DNA of 64,000 nucleotides from Entoloma clypeatum (GCA_963565915.1 OY751489.1:2294001-2358000), one strand, 5' to 3'; positions 42,701 to 55,251 are shown, counted from the first letter of the stretch. A program made the numbers and translations. The notes: generated from the letters alone by a model not told the origin.

Positions 42701-45610
42701 TAGCCGCGGCAGTTGGGACGACGCCGGGCCATCGGGAAGAACGTGCGGACCGGGTACATCGTTCGCCCCAGAACCGAACTTCCCCAGGTCTCCTGCTCCG
42801 AGTTAGAGGTCCCGCACCGCGGAGTTGACACGTTCATTCGAACACCATGGGACCAGAGTGAGCATTGTTGGGTATATGCTGTACACGTACATATGGAGCC
42901 AAATACATGTCGTTCGCACATCTCGGGTAATTTGTTGTCGCGATAGAGTAACGATTATCGTTCTGGGACTCGGTGATGGATTGTCAATGTCGTGTCCAAT
43001 ACTCCGACTCCAATTGGATGCCAAGGTACTTATTACCGAGGAACGCACGTTGGTCGAATGATCCGACTCCACGGTGGTCAGGCAGCACTGTCGGCCGACG
43101 GTAATCCCATGCTACAATATCGTTGGTCGAAAAACATTCGAGCGAGCGGGTGGGCCCGTGAGTCGATGACTTAGAATAATGACACCTGAATTACCCACCT
43201 CTGGTAAAACATTTAGTACATATGTATACCGTCGGTTGATTTTCCCTCCACGAGATTCAAAACTCGAGTTCGAAAATAAGTCTGCTGAAACGCAAAAACA
43301 TCCGCCGATCAACTCGAAGTTAATTGCAGTGAAGGTTCATGCTCAGGGGGCCAAAGAATGCTCTTCCCAACCGCTGATTTAAAGAGTAGTGCCTCCGGCA
43401 CAAAGGTAAGCATAGCCACTGCTGAAATTCGACAGCGGCGACATGGCCCACCTCAACCCTCTCTGGTTCTCGTGGAAATTCCTTTACAATGCAAAACCAA
43501 CCAGAACTCATAACCGTGAAAAATATTGCAATCTTCACGTGTAAACTGGATTATCAGACGCTGTCCGGTGGGCGTGAGTCCGACGGTATATCGTAACGAT
43601 GAAAGAGTTATCCAGTTCGGGGTGTTTGTTCCTTGTCGCTTTATTTTCCTAGCTACATTGAGGGTTGTACCTTGTGACAGGTTCATTACTATGTTTTGAC
43701 GTACCCCTTCACTTGTCACCCCGAAATCACAGAGAATGAAACGGCTTATGTACATTTCGAGGCAACATATTTTATTCCTCAAGCAGGTCTCCATTTCCAA
43801 CAACGCCGAGGACATGCTTGGGTATCGATGAACAACTCGATACACAACTTATTTCCCCACAAGGCCTGCGATGTCAGTTTCGAAGACCTTGTGTGACCTC
43901 ACATCCCTTGCCACATTCAAGACAAGTCATGGGTTCGGGCGAAACTGTTCGGAGGATCTAGACGCGCCTGGTCCGGGTCTGCGTAATCACCGGTGTTGCG
44001 GGGTCAACTCCAGCCAGGGGATGTCCAAGGACTTTGCTCGAAAGATCCAACTCCACAGACGCTTGTCCAGAAGGTCTTGAATACATCATCGAAGCTTCCA
44101 GTCAGCGAACCAGTCAGACCGATTTTGGAGCTTAGTGTGGAAATGAAATGTCGATCGCGCTAGGGACGTGATGGTGATGAAGGCTAGGGGTATGGGTTCC
44201 ATGTTCCACGGCATGGTGACGATTTAGTTATGATGATGCTCAACGGTATGAAGCGTCAGAGCGCCACTGCTACCAGTGCAGCTTGATATATCTTCACGTG
44301 GATGAAGTCCAAGTGGCGCTACAAAATGACGAGGGGGAGCCCAAACGCGACGATGGCTTGTTCAGCTAAAAGGTAGAGGTAAATGTATGCATACATACAT
44401 GGTGATATAACAACTGTCAACGATCAATATTAGAATTAATCAATTTGGGGAGAGACATGGAGGCAAAATGAATGTACCCCTTACCACTCCTGATCGATGA
44501 TCATGGCTGCGCTTCGAGGACAAGGGCATGGCCGCCTGAATTACACGAAAGACGCGTTTTGTGAGCGCGTGCCAAGTAGGGGGGTGATCCATGTGCACTT
44601 GGAGCATGCGAACCGGGTGTGAAGGGGCTATGAACCTAAACAGTTGGCTAAAATAGGAAATAAAAAAAGTTCTTCATTTGCGGTACACCACAGGTCGTTT
44701 GTGATTCTCAATCTCAGAAGGTGTACATGTCACGTATTGCCAGGAAAAAGGAAAGTGAAAACTGGCGGGACTTGAGAGAGAGAGAGAGGGGCAAAACAGG
44801 GCAAAAGATAGCGAACGAGGCACAAGTGCAGATCCCCGAAGTCTTGGCCAGTCAGAGAATCCGAGGTGATTCAATGGTTCTCAACCTTGGGGGTGCCTGA
44901 GAAGCATATCAAGAGAAAGTCAGTGTATTCACAGTAAACGAAATAGCTTGAGCCGCGGTGGTACATCTACTTGAAGTGGGTTGGTTTGAAGGAATCGGAG
45001 AGGAAGGGAGCCGGAAGAGAGGAGTGGGAGGGCTACGCAGGAAGGGGATGGGGCGTTACCAGATTGTTGACCGCAAGGTGAAATTGCGGCGCGAGTGGAG
45101 GCGGAAAGAACAGAGAATGGCAATCACGACGCACGGACAGGATCACGCGGGGGATTCGACCTGAATGGAAGGCATCCGAGGACGGAAGAAAATAGCACTT
45201 AGTACGTCTTTGAGAAATGGGGTGCGCATCTAAAAAGGTCGTGGGCCCTGGCAGGGATGTCAACAGAGGCTTTGGGGTGCAACGAGATGGGTGGAAAAAA
45301 AGGGCGGGGTGAGTGGGTGATGAGAGCCAGACGGTGTTGGGGAGGGAACGGACGAGGATGGTTGGCGAGTGATAATTCTGTGTTGGCCAGCTGGACCTGT
45401 GATTTACGTACAGGTCCCAGAGACCACGCGGCCAAACCCGGAGTGGGGGCGGGGAAAGGGGACGGAGATTGATTTGAGATTGACCGCGGAAGGGCCGAAG
45501 AGCCGGAAAGGGAATGGATCTCGATTTGATGTGGCCCTTGTTGGTTCACAATTTATATAAGTTGAGGTTATCTCGGTTGGTTTTGTTCCCCCACTCCCTT
45601 CCCCCACAAG
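39776..45610. other. Gene-poor 5.8-kb region
   Basis: Only short open frames, none with a recognisable domain. I found no terminal repeats, target duplications or RNA genes. The left end holds the 3' UTR of the membrane-protein gene, and the right ~1 kb (from about 44,600) is G/A-rich and is probably the upstream region of the gene at 45,611. Palindromic and short repeated words are scattered and not convincing. The size is unusual against the dense genes on both sides; decayed mobile DNA or a long regulatory region are both possible. Confidence 0.5.
45554..45560 (+). promoter_or_regulatory. TATA box of the ECL1-like gene
   Basis: TATATAA lies 51 bp upstream of the ATG at 45,611 and is followed by a pyrimidine-rich tract (45,583-45,606), a common fungal core-promoter layout. 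It implies a very short 5' UTR. Confidence 0.6.
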
Positions 45611-46948
45611 ATGGATAACGATACTTCTTGGTGTCCCGTCTGCGACCGTCAGATCCAACCCAAACGCTTCCTCGTCCCCATCCCACAACCTCCTCAACCA
45701 CACCAACGACAACGTCCCAACGCCACTCACCGCCCCAGACCCAATACCACAAAGACGCCCGTCAAGCATCGCATCGTCATCGACCAGGGCCCCACCCCGC
45801 TCTATTGTTCAGACCAGTGTCAGATGGCTGACATCAACCGCGGCCTCCCCCACGACTTCCACCCCGACCGCCAGTCCCGTCCCGTTTCCCCCGTTTCCTT
45901 TCCATCCCGTCTCCCGGCGGACACCTCGAGTTGTTCGTCTGTCGACTCAGTACACTCTACCAGCGTCTCACCCTCTCTCGCCAAGCTCGCAGAGATCTAC
46001 CACTTCCCCTCTTTCCCCCCGCCCCCTCCCGTACAAGACGATGAGTCTGACATATCCAGCCCCTGCATCGACGACGACTATTCCTCCGGCATCATCATGG
46101 CCGCCCGCCGCATCGCCGCCGAACTTACCCCAACACCCCGCAAAAAAGACAGCTACGGTAGACTCATTCATGAACCCCGCAAGCCCATCCCCGGATGGAC
46201 TGACGGCTCCAACGCCTGGCGCTCCTCAATCTACAGCCTATCTGCCACAAAGTCTCACCACCAGTCTTTCTCGGCTCGCTCCTCGATAGGCGTACCATCT
46301 ACCGTCACACACAACCCTTGTTCCACCTCTCCCGCGTCTGAATCCGACTCAGAGATGCTCCACAGGTTCTCTCAGTCTTTCACCCGCTGTGCTTCCCGTG
46401 TTTCACTGCCATCCTCCCCTTCACTTCGCCCCTCTTCGTCTTCTGCTGCTTTGGCTAGCTCTCCCGCCCCAAAAAGAGAACGCCCCCTCCTTCATCGAGG
46501 AGCACAAGGCAAACTTCTTGTCCCAGACGTCATGATGCGCGTCAACAGCAGGGCCTCTACCACCTCGTTGTCCAGTCAGTGGTCCACCACCTCTAGCAGA
46601 AAAGGCTTCCAAAGTCATTTGTCGCACGACAGCCTGAGTGAAGACGAGCGTCATGACAGTCCCTTCTCCCAGCCAAAGCGCCCAACAGTCGAGAGTAAGT
46701 CCGAACCTCAACATTACCTTGTACAGTTTATTGACTCTATTCAACCTTCAGTGCGCTCTTGGTCTTACGACAACGTCAAGACCTACCCAATCATGCAGCT
46801 TCCCCCCAAGACAAAGGTCGAGAAACGTAAGGAGACTCGCCGTGTCAATGGCCTGGACGTCCAAGTCGAGGTCGAGGTCGAGGTCGTCGTCGTCGAAAAG
46901 CTGAAACGCCTTTTCCTTTTCGAACCCAGATCGTCGGTGTGCGCATGA
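45611..46948 (+). CDS. ECL1-like Cys-cluster regulatory protein
   Basis: Two exons, 45,611-46,694 and 46,752-46,948, give 426 residues. The N-terminus has WCPVCDRQI followed by PLYCSDQCQMADINRG near residue 65, a CxxC...CxxxC arrangement like the zinc-binding motif of fungal Ecl1/life-span regulators. The rest is Ser/Pro-rich and probably disordered. The C-terminus has the segment RSWSYDNVKTYPIMQLPP, then a Val/Glu repeat encoded by a GTCGAG microsatellite. Ecl1-family proteins extend chronological life span in fission yeast; here the link is by motif only. The 57-bp intron (46,695-46,751) has no in-frame stop, so it could be read through. Large non-coding flanks on both sides are notable. 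Confidence 0.65.
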   Translation: MDNDTSWCPVCDRQIQPKRFLVPIPQPPQPHQRQRPNATHRPRPNTTKTPVKHRIVIDQGPTPLYCSDQCQMADINRGLPHDFHPDRQSRPVSPVSFPSRLPADTSSCSSVDSVHSTSVSPSLAKLAEIYHFPSFPPPPPVQDDESDISSPCIDDDYSSGIIMAARRIAAELTPTPRKKDSYGRLIHEPRKPIPGWTDGSNAWRSSIYSLSATKSHHQSFSARSSIGVPSTVTHNPCSTSPASESDSEMLHRFSQSFTRCASRVSLPSSPSLRPSSSSAALASSPAPKRERPLLHRGAQGKLLVPDVMMRVNSRASTTSLSSQWSTTSSRKGFQSHLSHDSLSEDERHDSPFSQPKRPTVESKSEPQHYLVQFIDSIQPSVRSWSYDNVKTYPIMQLPPKTKVEKRKETRRVNGLDVQVEVEVEVVVVEKLKRLFLFEPRSSVCA

Positions 46949-49900
46949 TGTTGCATTCTTAGCATTCCATCTTCTTCCCTCCGCCTCTCTCTGCGACATC
47001 TTTCCCATCAGCATCACATCGCATCGTCATACAGTCATCACTACAATACCACCATAACTACCATACCATACCCCTCACCCGCCTGGACGACATCTTCTCC
47101 ATGCCTAACGAACTTACGCCTTGCATCATCTCGCTCTCGTCGTTATCATTATCGTCACTTGCAGAACAAGGCTCAATTCAGAATACTGCCAGCCCAATAA
47201 TACCTTCATCGCATCGTCTGTACCACCACTTCGCCTTGGGCTTTAACTGTACTTTTACCGGGTCTCATTTTTCTTGTCTCTATTCCATCTTCACGATGAA
47301 CGGTTGGGTATTTGGTGTTGTACATAATAATGGTGTATACTGCAACTCTTATTCCTCTATTCGCTGCATATTAGTACTTTTACGACTTCATATCATGCCG
47401 CGGTATATTGTTTACGATACCCCTCCTATGTACTGGCAGGCATCATACTGGGCTAATGATTATGTTACAGTCTAATGAAATTAACTTTTTGTTCTATAAT
47501 CCCATGCTAACCTGCTATGGACATGTGCGTTCTACAAGCAGTTATCACAAGGGAAAAACAAAAAAAAAAAAAAAGGGCACTCCGAAAGTGTCCGAGTCGG
47601 GACACTTTCGCTGTCACTCTCACAGAGGATACCGTACTGGTCCGTATATACATAACCTATCAGCTATCAAGTGCTGCATGTGGTCCTCCATGTGAATCCG
47701 CCAAAAAAAAAGCAAGCCCTGATTGGACGGTCACGACCAGAATTCAATCGCGACAACCCCTCAAAATTCACCTGATGCCCACGTTGACCGCTCATCACCC
47801 TGAACCCATCACACACGGTCCCAATTGGCGCTGTAGCCTCGCAGAAACCTCGGGCCGCGTTAGCTAATAATATTACGCACTATGCAGGCCCTGCAGGGTG
47901 ATCTATATAATTTATTCACATACGAACCAACCCGCACGCCACACGCGCCCCGCTTTTCCCGAGACAAATGCCCCGCCGCTTTCTCGATCGTCGTCGGAGG
48001 GCTCTTGTTTAGAAAATGATACTAATCGGCGAGATCTTCAGGTATTGAACTGAGTATCCCAGGGGCAAGTCGCATAACTTGGTCACAACCTCCTTCGGTA
48101 ACTGTCGGCCGTACCTGGAGGGTCTCTGCACGGGGTCAATGTGGGTTTTGAGGTAAAACCTCAGGGAAGACCATGCCAAGGGAAAAAGCAGAAATGACAT
48201 GCTCTGACGTGTTGGGTCAATGTTGCCGCGTAACCCACGAGCCAATATCCAGGGTACGCAAGTAGCAGGGTGTGGGATACAGAAGTATCGTCGTGGTGTA
48301 GTCTAGACTCCAGAGTCGCTCCAGAGACTCCGTGAGTTGATGTATTGCTTCAGCCAGTTTGACAGTTTTCAACCCTCCCCGACTCGGGCGACTAGTCCGC
48401 TGACAATGCCGTCGAGGAGCCCGGTTCGGAGTACTTGGCGACCTTCATGATGCTATCGATCATTCCCCTCAGGGTATTTGGTAGTCCGCTATACAAACTA
48501 GCTCAGAAGAGTTGTGTAGAAAGCCCGTATCAGACCACGTCCCTTGGAGATTTACATTTACATCCCAAGGGCTCGCATTGAATTGAGAAGGCGCAATTAA
48601 TGAAAAGTTGCAGATGAGGAGCCATACATTCAGCCACGAGTCTTTATCACCTTATCTTTTATTCATTGCTGTAGCACAAGGACCGCAACAATAAGTAAAT
48701 GCCTAGATCGGTCAGCACGAATGATGAAACTTTCACATCACTTGAGGTAAAGACAACGGACGTTATTTGCAGGGCATATGAGGGGTGTTTCCAATTTGCA
48801 GGTTGGATGGTTGAGAGATGAGAGATACTTGCCGCTAGCCCTGTATGAGCGAAAGCGTGAAGTTTGAACAGGGAAGTCTCCGTCTCGGGCTTCCTAATCG
48901 GCCGGCTCTTGGACAAGTTCAGACGTCGTCGGATTTGGACTGGCGCGTATCGGACGAGTCTCCGAGTGTTGTTGGATAGGTCATGACGCCACCCACTCAA
49001 CAGTCACTAGCACTGGCTCAACCTGAAAACCAGACAATCAAGAAGGACAAAGATAAAGACAAGCATCAAGGCAGAAGCGTTTCTTCTTAGGCTGGTGCTC
49101 AGATGTTCACAAATGGAACGGATTCAGTGATAGTTTCGTGGATATGTCGAAGCGCCGCAAGGTCTCAGGGGATAAAGAAACCCCGGAAAATCTGTACTGT
49201 CAAGGCACAGGTCAGTCCAAGGTCAGTGTGTCAAGTGGCAGCAAGTGGCCTGTGGCAGGAAATTTGCTGTCAATGAAACTGAGAACTGTCAGGTTCGGGT
49301 TCAATATCCGCATCGGAAAGTGAATGGAGAATGAGTCAAGGGCCTAAGGCGGACGGTTCCCCGTCTGGATGCCAAGTGACAGGTCAAGAGCTATTCTGGT
49401 GAGGGTCCCGATAAGACCGCCACATGAATAGTTACGGTAATAACATGTGGGCCCAAGCAGATAAGTGGTCAACAGAGTACTCACTAGGTGGTCACTCATG
49501 GAGGGTAGCATCTGGATGCATGATATGTAAAGATCGCGGACAGAATACTCTCTGACAGAAGCCGGCGGCTGCCTGGGGCTCTGAATTGACCCTAACTCCC
49601 TGAGTCGCCTCATGACGGACCATAGCAACTAAGCCAGCAACAGGATTCAAGTTGCCCGTCTACGAGGAACGTCGGGGGGCCAAAATTCGCCAATAAGATG
49701 TATGTCGTTCATACCGCCAACTTCATTGCAAAGTCTGTTACAAGATTAACTTCTACGGATCAAAAGATTATGAAGACGCACTGGACGGACACATGTTTCA
49801 GGTTCCTGTGTTTGGTGAGCTCAAAGATAGATGTGTGAGGCTGAGTCAATAACACGGATCATATGATGAGGTCATGGGTCCTCATGGTCCACGTCGGAAT

Positions 49901-51040
49901 ACAATTACATAGACCATTGACAGCCCTTTACCGACACGGCAAGACAGCCTCGACCTCGACCTAATTCACACACTTTGAAACATCGTTTCTTCGTCTGCGT
50001 TGAGGATTTGAAATGTAACAAGTGCTTACATATGTTCTTCGTTTGTTCGTTACAGCGTCGACTCATCGACCATCGTGACCGCCCTCCATGATCCGCTTGT
50101 AGGCTGTTGACGTATTTGGCAAATTTCGATCTTTCCGTCGATCACTTGACGGGGCGGCATTCGTGGAGGTTTCGTTTCCACTGTTCGGTGGAATTCGTTG
50201 GAAGGATTTCCATGAAATGAAATGTGTATCAAGTACAATGAAAAAAGCCAGTCGAGGTACGTTACCGGCATATAGAGTGGCACTCGTGTTCAATTGCCTC
50301 GCTCTATCTTGGCGGTGTCTCCATATCCAGGGTATCTGTAGATCGTTACTTCGTTATACTTGGTGACTAGTCGGGAGCATTTCGGCCTCAGCCAATCAGT
50401 CTCACTTTCACTACTCAACATGCGGATCCTGAACAGGATGCCGAAGTTAATAGAATGAGCAAGGTTTGATTGGGGCCCCGGCCCGCTCCAGAGTCCAAGA
50501 TGAGCCAAAGTGACCTGACAACAGCAGGATTCATCTTGGAAGGCAAGGGAACAAGCTGTGAGTTGAGCCTGCAGCTGTGCAACAGAAGCGAAACATATCA
50601 GCGTTTCAGAACCTCGGCTACACATGATCATCAATAGGCTTGTTGAGCCCTGCTCCCAGGTGACTTACTTATGCGCTTCTCGTGTCGTTTCCCCCGGCCT
50701 CAGGGTGTCCGCATCACAGATGTACTCCAATTACCTGGGCAGGTTGTTAGGTCTGCCATGGGTTGGTTCGAGGGTCGAAACATCCTAATGGGACTGTAGA
50801 ACATGATCCAAGTTGGGCGGTCCAGCTGACTCCAGCATGGATCTTATGATGATGCCTCGAGGCTGCGTCGAAGGCAAGGGGGAAAAACAACGATTGGATG
50901 ACAGATCCAACTGACTGAGTTGGTGAAAAAAAACCTCTGAACATGTCTGAAATTCTGAATGGGTCAAGAACATTGGTTCTGGCTCATGTAGGTAAGGGAA
51001 ATAATTGCCTCACGAAGATTAAGGGTGCAGTCGAGTTCCA
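46949..51040. other. Gene-poor 4.1-kb region
   Basis: No convincing gene. The first ~500 bp are T/C-rich and are likely the 3' UTR of the ECL1-like gene. A long A-run (47,559-47,573) precedes a perfect hairpin at 47,583-47,610. Beyond about 47,900 the sequence is ordinary, with short open frames lacking domains. No terminal repeats or RNA genes were recognised. Confidence 0.5.
47583..47610. repeat. Perfect 11-bp hairpin after an A-run
   Basis: CGAAAGTGTCC (47,583-47,593) pairs perfectly with GGACACTTTCG (47,600-47,610) around a 6-nt loop. It lies 9 bp downstream of a ~15-nt A-run. It could be a structured RNA end, a transposon remnant or chance; no gene reads into it directly. Confidence 0.5.
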
Positions 51041-52095
51041 GTGTCATATGGGGAGTTTGTCAAAAGATTGCCCCACGACCGCAGCCCGAAAGGCTTGGCC
51101 ATTATAATAAGTATGCGTCTTGAAGAATTGTTGAAGATGGCGCGTGCATGTGATGTGACATACGACGGAGTTCCAGCCATGGCCGCCATACCACGCGATG
51201 TTCAGGAGTTTTTGGACAGATACCCAGACAACGACGACGATCCCGGATCATCCGAAAATCTCCAATTTTACTCAAACACCTTACGCTGCCGACCAGACAA
51301 CCATTTCATCCAGGAGATACACGATCGGTGACGTTGTCCACGTCTTCTTGCGTTCTATTCAACCGACTCAATTCTGCCTCTTAGGTGGACGGGAGATTAC
51401 GACAAATTAGAGTATGAACACGGGTATATACAGTGGCTGTAAGCAATCTCCCTTTCCACTTTGCTCGGGGACAAACGCGAGAAAACGATCAGATTTCCGA
51501 TCCAGGAATTTGGAATGAACTTCCAATCTCAACCGCTGCAGCGTCATGAAATCGTTTCCATGAAAGCAGAGCCCCTCATTATGGAACGGATAATCACCTC
51601 CTATAAGATGATGCTGGAATTTTATGGGATGCGGCTCATATCTGTTGAGTCGGGCCTCATCGATCGCGTCCTTCCTCCAAGAGATTTTTCACGCAGGTAC
51701 AATAATCTTGTTCGTGAGTGTACCGGGATCAGACCCATGTGCATTAGAGCTAATAGTCCTGGTCAGGTGCTGCCCACAATAACCTTCGAATTTCAAGAAT
51801 ATTGAAATGTCTGTCCGAGTTTGAGATGGAACAGTTAAACATAGGCTTCCTACTCCATATCCTGTCTGAGCAGAGCGAGTCGGACGAACTCAACTCTCCC
51901 TTGATCCGCAGCAGCATGGACAGATGGTGGGCAAACTGCATCAGAAACCAGCAAGCAAGGGAGTGGATCGGTGAAAAGATCCGGAAGGTCAGATTGAAGT
52001 CCGAAAGATATGTCTTTACGCGCGAGGCGTACATGGACGCGTTAGAGGAGAGGCCGTTTGCAACGGTAGATCAAGATTGTAACTTGACTCCGTGA
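51041..52095 (+). CDS. OGFR-domain protein
   Basis: Four exons: 51,041-51,327; 51,385-51,438; 51,493-51,713; 51,767-52,095. This gives 296 residues from the first ATG, or 250 from the ATG at 51,179 (MAAIPRDVQEFLDRYP), which I find more likely. The protein matches the conserved region of opioid growth factor receptor: ENLQFYSNTLRCRPDNHFIQ, WTGDYDKLEYEHGYIQWL, FGMNFQSQPLQRHEI, ERIITSYKMMLEFYGMRL and HNNLRISRILKCLSEFEM. In fungi this domain occurs in proteins of unknown function, so no receptor role is implied. It is convergent with the GSKIP-domain gene, 76 bp apart. Confidence 0.85.
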
Positions 52096-52171
52096 CTATA
52101 AACACAGAGCACCATCTATCTTGGTCGTGAGTACCAATCAAAAATGTTAGTTTTGGCAAGTCTTACTGTAC

Positions 52172-52552
52172 CTAGGACAGCAGTCCCTCCAGTTTTTCTA
52201 CCCAGATTTGGTGTCGCTGAATCTCATACTCACGACTGACCGATTGAAGCAGGCTGTCGATGTAATCGTAAAGCATGTTTTTCTCTGTATCGGGCAAAGT
52301 ACCCTCATTCAATTCAATCTCGAATAAATGCATCAGCTATGTGTAGGGTTTCTACGTGAAGTTCTCTCTTACAGAATATCCTTTGGAATCCAGCTTGATG
52401 ACGATCCTTTGACCCTCCAGAAGGATTACCGATGCTTTTGCCTGTAAAGTGTCTGTTTCTAGAATGGCAAATGATTTGATTCCAAAGTTCTGCTCTTCCA
52501 ATGCACGCCGTATCTCTTCAGCGTAAAAGTTTGGAGTGGACATGAAGTTCAC
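52172..52552 (-). CDS. GSKIP-domain protein (GSK3-interaction protein family)
   Basis: Two exons, 52,552-52,373 and 52,336-52,172, give 114 residues. Motifs are NFYAEEIRRALEEQNFGIKS, ASVILLEGQRIVIKLDSKGY and YIDSLLQSVSREYEIQRHQI, matching the single-domain GSKIP/DUF727 family that in animals binds GSK3 and PKA. The intron (52,337-52,372) is only 36 nt, with standard GTAAGA and TAG ends. It keeps frame and removes in-frame stops; no other splice gives the C-terminal helix in frame. The start may be Met4 (MSTPNFY). It is head-to-head with VPS45, 50 bp between start codons. Confidence 0.8.
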
Positions 52553-52602
52553 GTGACCTGGCGCAATTGACTTTCTTGCAATAACAGCGATATCGACCGG
52601 AG

Positions 52603-55091
52603 ATGGATGTGGTCAAGGCAGTCGAAACTTATGTCACTAAAATGGTGTCCACCCCTGCCGCTATGAAGGTTCTTCTGCTAGATTCCCATACGGTACGTCC
52701 TTCCTCTGTCAAAGCACCATATCCCGACTACCAGGCTTTCTTCAATAGACACCGATTGTCTCCTTGGTCTCGACCCAGTCAACCCTTCTCTCACATCAAG
52801 TCTACCTTACAGACCGCATTGACAACCAAAATCGAGACCGAATGCCGCACATGAAATGCGTATGTTTTCTGCGAAACAGTGAAGATAGTTTGGCAGCCCT
52901 CGAAGCTGAACTCAACGAGCCCAGATATGGAGAGTACTACCTGTGTCAGTCAGTAATTTGCCAGACCACGAAGTTACATATCTCGACACCATTGACGACC
53001 GTTCTCCAGATTTCAGCAATATATTAAGCAAGACAGCGATCGAAAGACTAGCAGAAGTGGACGAGTATGAAGTTGTCAAAGAAGTACAGGTGAACTCGTT
53101 TGTAATTTGTTGGCGATCGACGTCTGATACCCATGATGCAAGGAATACTTCGCAGATTATGCTTCTTTATTACCATGTCTGTTCTCCTTTAACCACCCCC
53201 CGACATCCTCGAAACCATTGTATGGGTCGACGCCGAATATTTGGGACACGAAAACCCTCGAGTATCATGTCCAGGGAATCATCGCTGTTTTGCTCAGTTT
53301 GAAAAAGAAGCCCGTGATTCGGTATGAGAAGATGAGCGGAATGGCAAAAAAGCTGGCGACAGAGGTTAATGTATGTGTGCCTCTTCCTGGTCCTTAATGT
53401 TACTGACAATTCTCAGCACCGAATACAATCTGAGTCTTCTCTGTTCGACTTCAGGTTGGCGCGACTCCCTCCAATACTCTTGATTCTTGACCGTAGAAAT
53501 GACCCTGTCACCCCCCTATTATCCCAATGGACATACCAGGCTATGGTCCACGAACTGCTTGGCATCCAAAACGGACGGGTCGATTTGAGCTTAGTTCCTG
53601 ACATAAGACCTGAATTGTCGGTATGTTTTGTAGTTTTGATATGACCCAAGATTTCAACCTATTTTCAATCCATCCAGGAAATTCTATTGACGACAACGAC
53701 CGATCCATTCTTCCAAGCTCACTACCTCTCAACGTTTGGCGACCTTGGAAACTCCTTGAAAGACTATGTGCAATCCTATCAATCCCGTTCTATGGCCCAC
53801 TCTCCTTCGAATATAAGTTCCATTGGGGATATGAAAAAGTTCGTCGAGGATTATCCGGAATTTAGGAAACTGGGCGGGAATGTCAGCAAACATGTTGCAT
53901 TGGTGGGGGAATTGAGTCGGCTGGTTGGCAGAGACAAGCTTTTGGAAGTTGGCGAGGTGGAGCAGGGTTTAGCCACCAGTTCAGGCGCTGATTATCGAGT
54001 GAGTGACGATTAACTTTTCCCTGAAGTGATTAATTGAGTTATGACGGGGTGCAGAGCGTTCAAGCCATAATAACGGATAACAGTGTACCTCCCTGGAACA
54101 AGCTCCGGGTCGTCATCTTATATGCGTTGAGATATCAGAAGACTCAGACGAGTAACATCGCATCGCTCATCAGTCTCTTGTTAGCCAATGGACTCTCCCG
54201 GGAAGATGCACAGGTAATGCTCTCTTTCTCATGACTGGGATAATAATGCTCATTGCCAATTGAAGCTAGTCTATGTCTTCTTGAATATTACTGGGGCAGA
54301 TCAGCGTCAAGATGATCTCTTTTCGACTGAATCACTGCTTGCGAAAGGTCGCTCTGCTCTCAAGGGTTTGAAGGTGTGTTGTCGACCAGGTAGCATCCAC
54401 GTACTCACAAGCTTCTCTCCTCTCTAGGGAGTGGAGAACGTTTACACACAGCACAGACCACATCTTTCTCAAACCCTCGAATATCTCCTTCGAGGGAAAT
54501 TGAAGGAGACGAGTTACCCGTTCCTCGATGCTGCTGGTCCGAACGCAGGATTGCAGAGGCACGTTAGGTGTTGGTACCCGAGGATGATCATTGTTAACTT
54601 TGCCAACGCAGACCCCAGGATGTCATCGTGTTTATCATCGGCGGGACTACATACGAGGAAGCCCGAGCTGTGACTTTGTTCAATCAGGACCCCGCTGCTG
54701 CCACCAATGGTGCTTTGCAGGGTGCGCACGGCACACGAATTCTGCTTGGTGGAACTTGTGTCCACAACTCATCTTCGTACGTTCTTTGCTTATTCTTTGA
54801 TATGGATTCTCAGATTCAAGCATACGGAACAGCTACCTTGATATGATTCGTTCCGCTGCGACGAGCTTCCCGTCATCCGTCTATGAGCCCCCACCGGAAT
54901 CAGCGTCAACGGCTCCAGCTCTAAATCTCAATCTTGGTGGCGTGAATGTGAGCTTGGGTGGTCCCGGTGGAACTGGCGTTTTCAGGACAAGCGGAGAGGC
55001 GGTTGGTGTTCAAGCGGATGGCATAAGAGACGGGGTGATGAACTTGATAGGCAAAGTCAAACAGGGCGTCGATCGGATAGCAATTCCTTAG
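52603..55091 (+). CDS. VPS45: Vacuolar protein sorting-associated protein 45 (Sec1/Munc18 family)
   Basis: SM protein that binds Tlg2-type syntaxins and promotes fusion of Golgi-derived vesicles with endosomes. It starts [15 protein letters not shown], continues [50 protein letters not shown] and [18 protein letters not shown], then [17 protein letters not shown] and [18 protein letters not shown], and ends [11 protein letters not shown]. The coding sequence is divided by roughly ten short introns. Near the C-terminus is a Gly/Val-rich insertion ([19 protein letters not shown]) before the terminal segment. Family membership is clear; the Vps45 assignment rather than Sly1/Sec1 rests on the [17 protein letters not shown] stretch and overall length. 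Confidence 0.92.
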
Positions 55092-55251
55092 TTACTCGTG
55101 CTGTATCTCTCGGAAATTCGCGTGGAGATGACACGTCGCCTTTTGCCATCACCCGGAAAAACCTCCACGTTATCCCCCCGCTTTCTCTTCATTAGAGACT
55201 CGGTATCTCTTCTCTCCTCGTTCTCGAGGCTACTCGACCTTGCTTTTCACT

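Noticed and set aside
50755..50780. GGTTCGAGGGTCGAAAC as a tRNA T-arm/B box
   Set aside because: No acceptor-stem pairing or A box at the right distance upstream.
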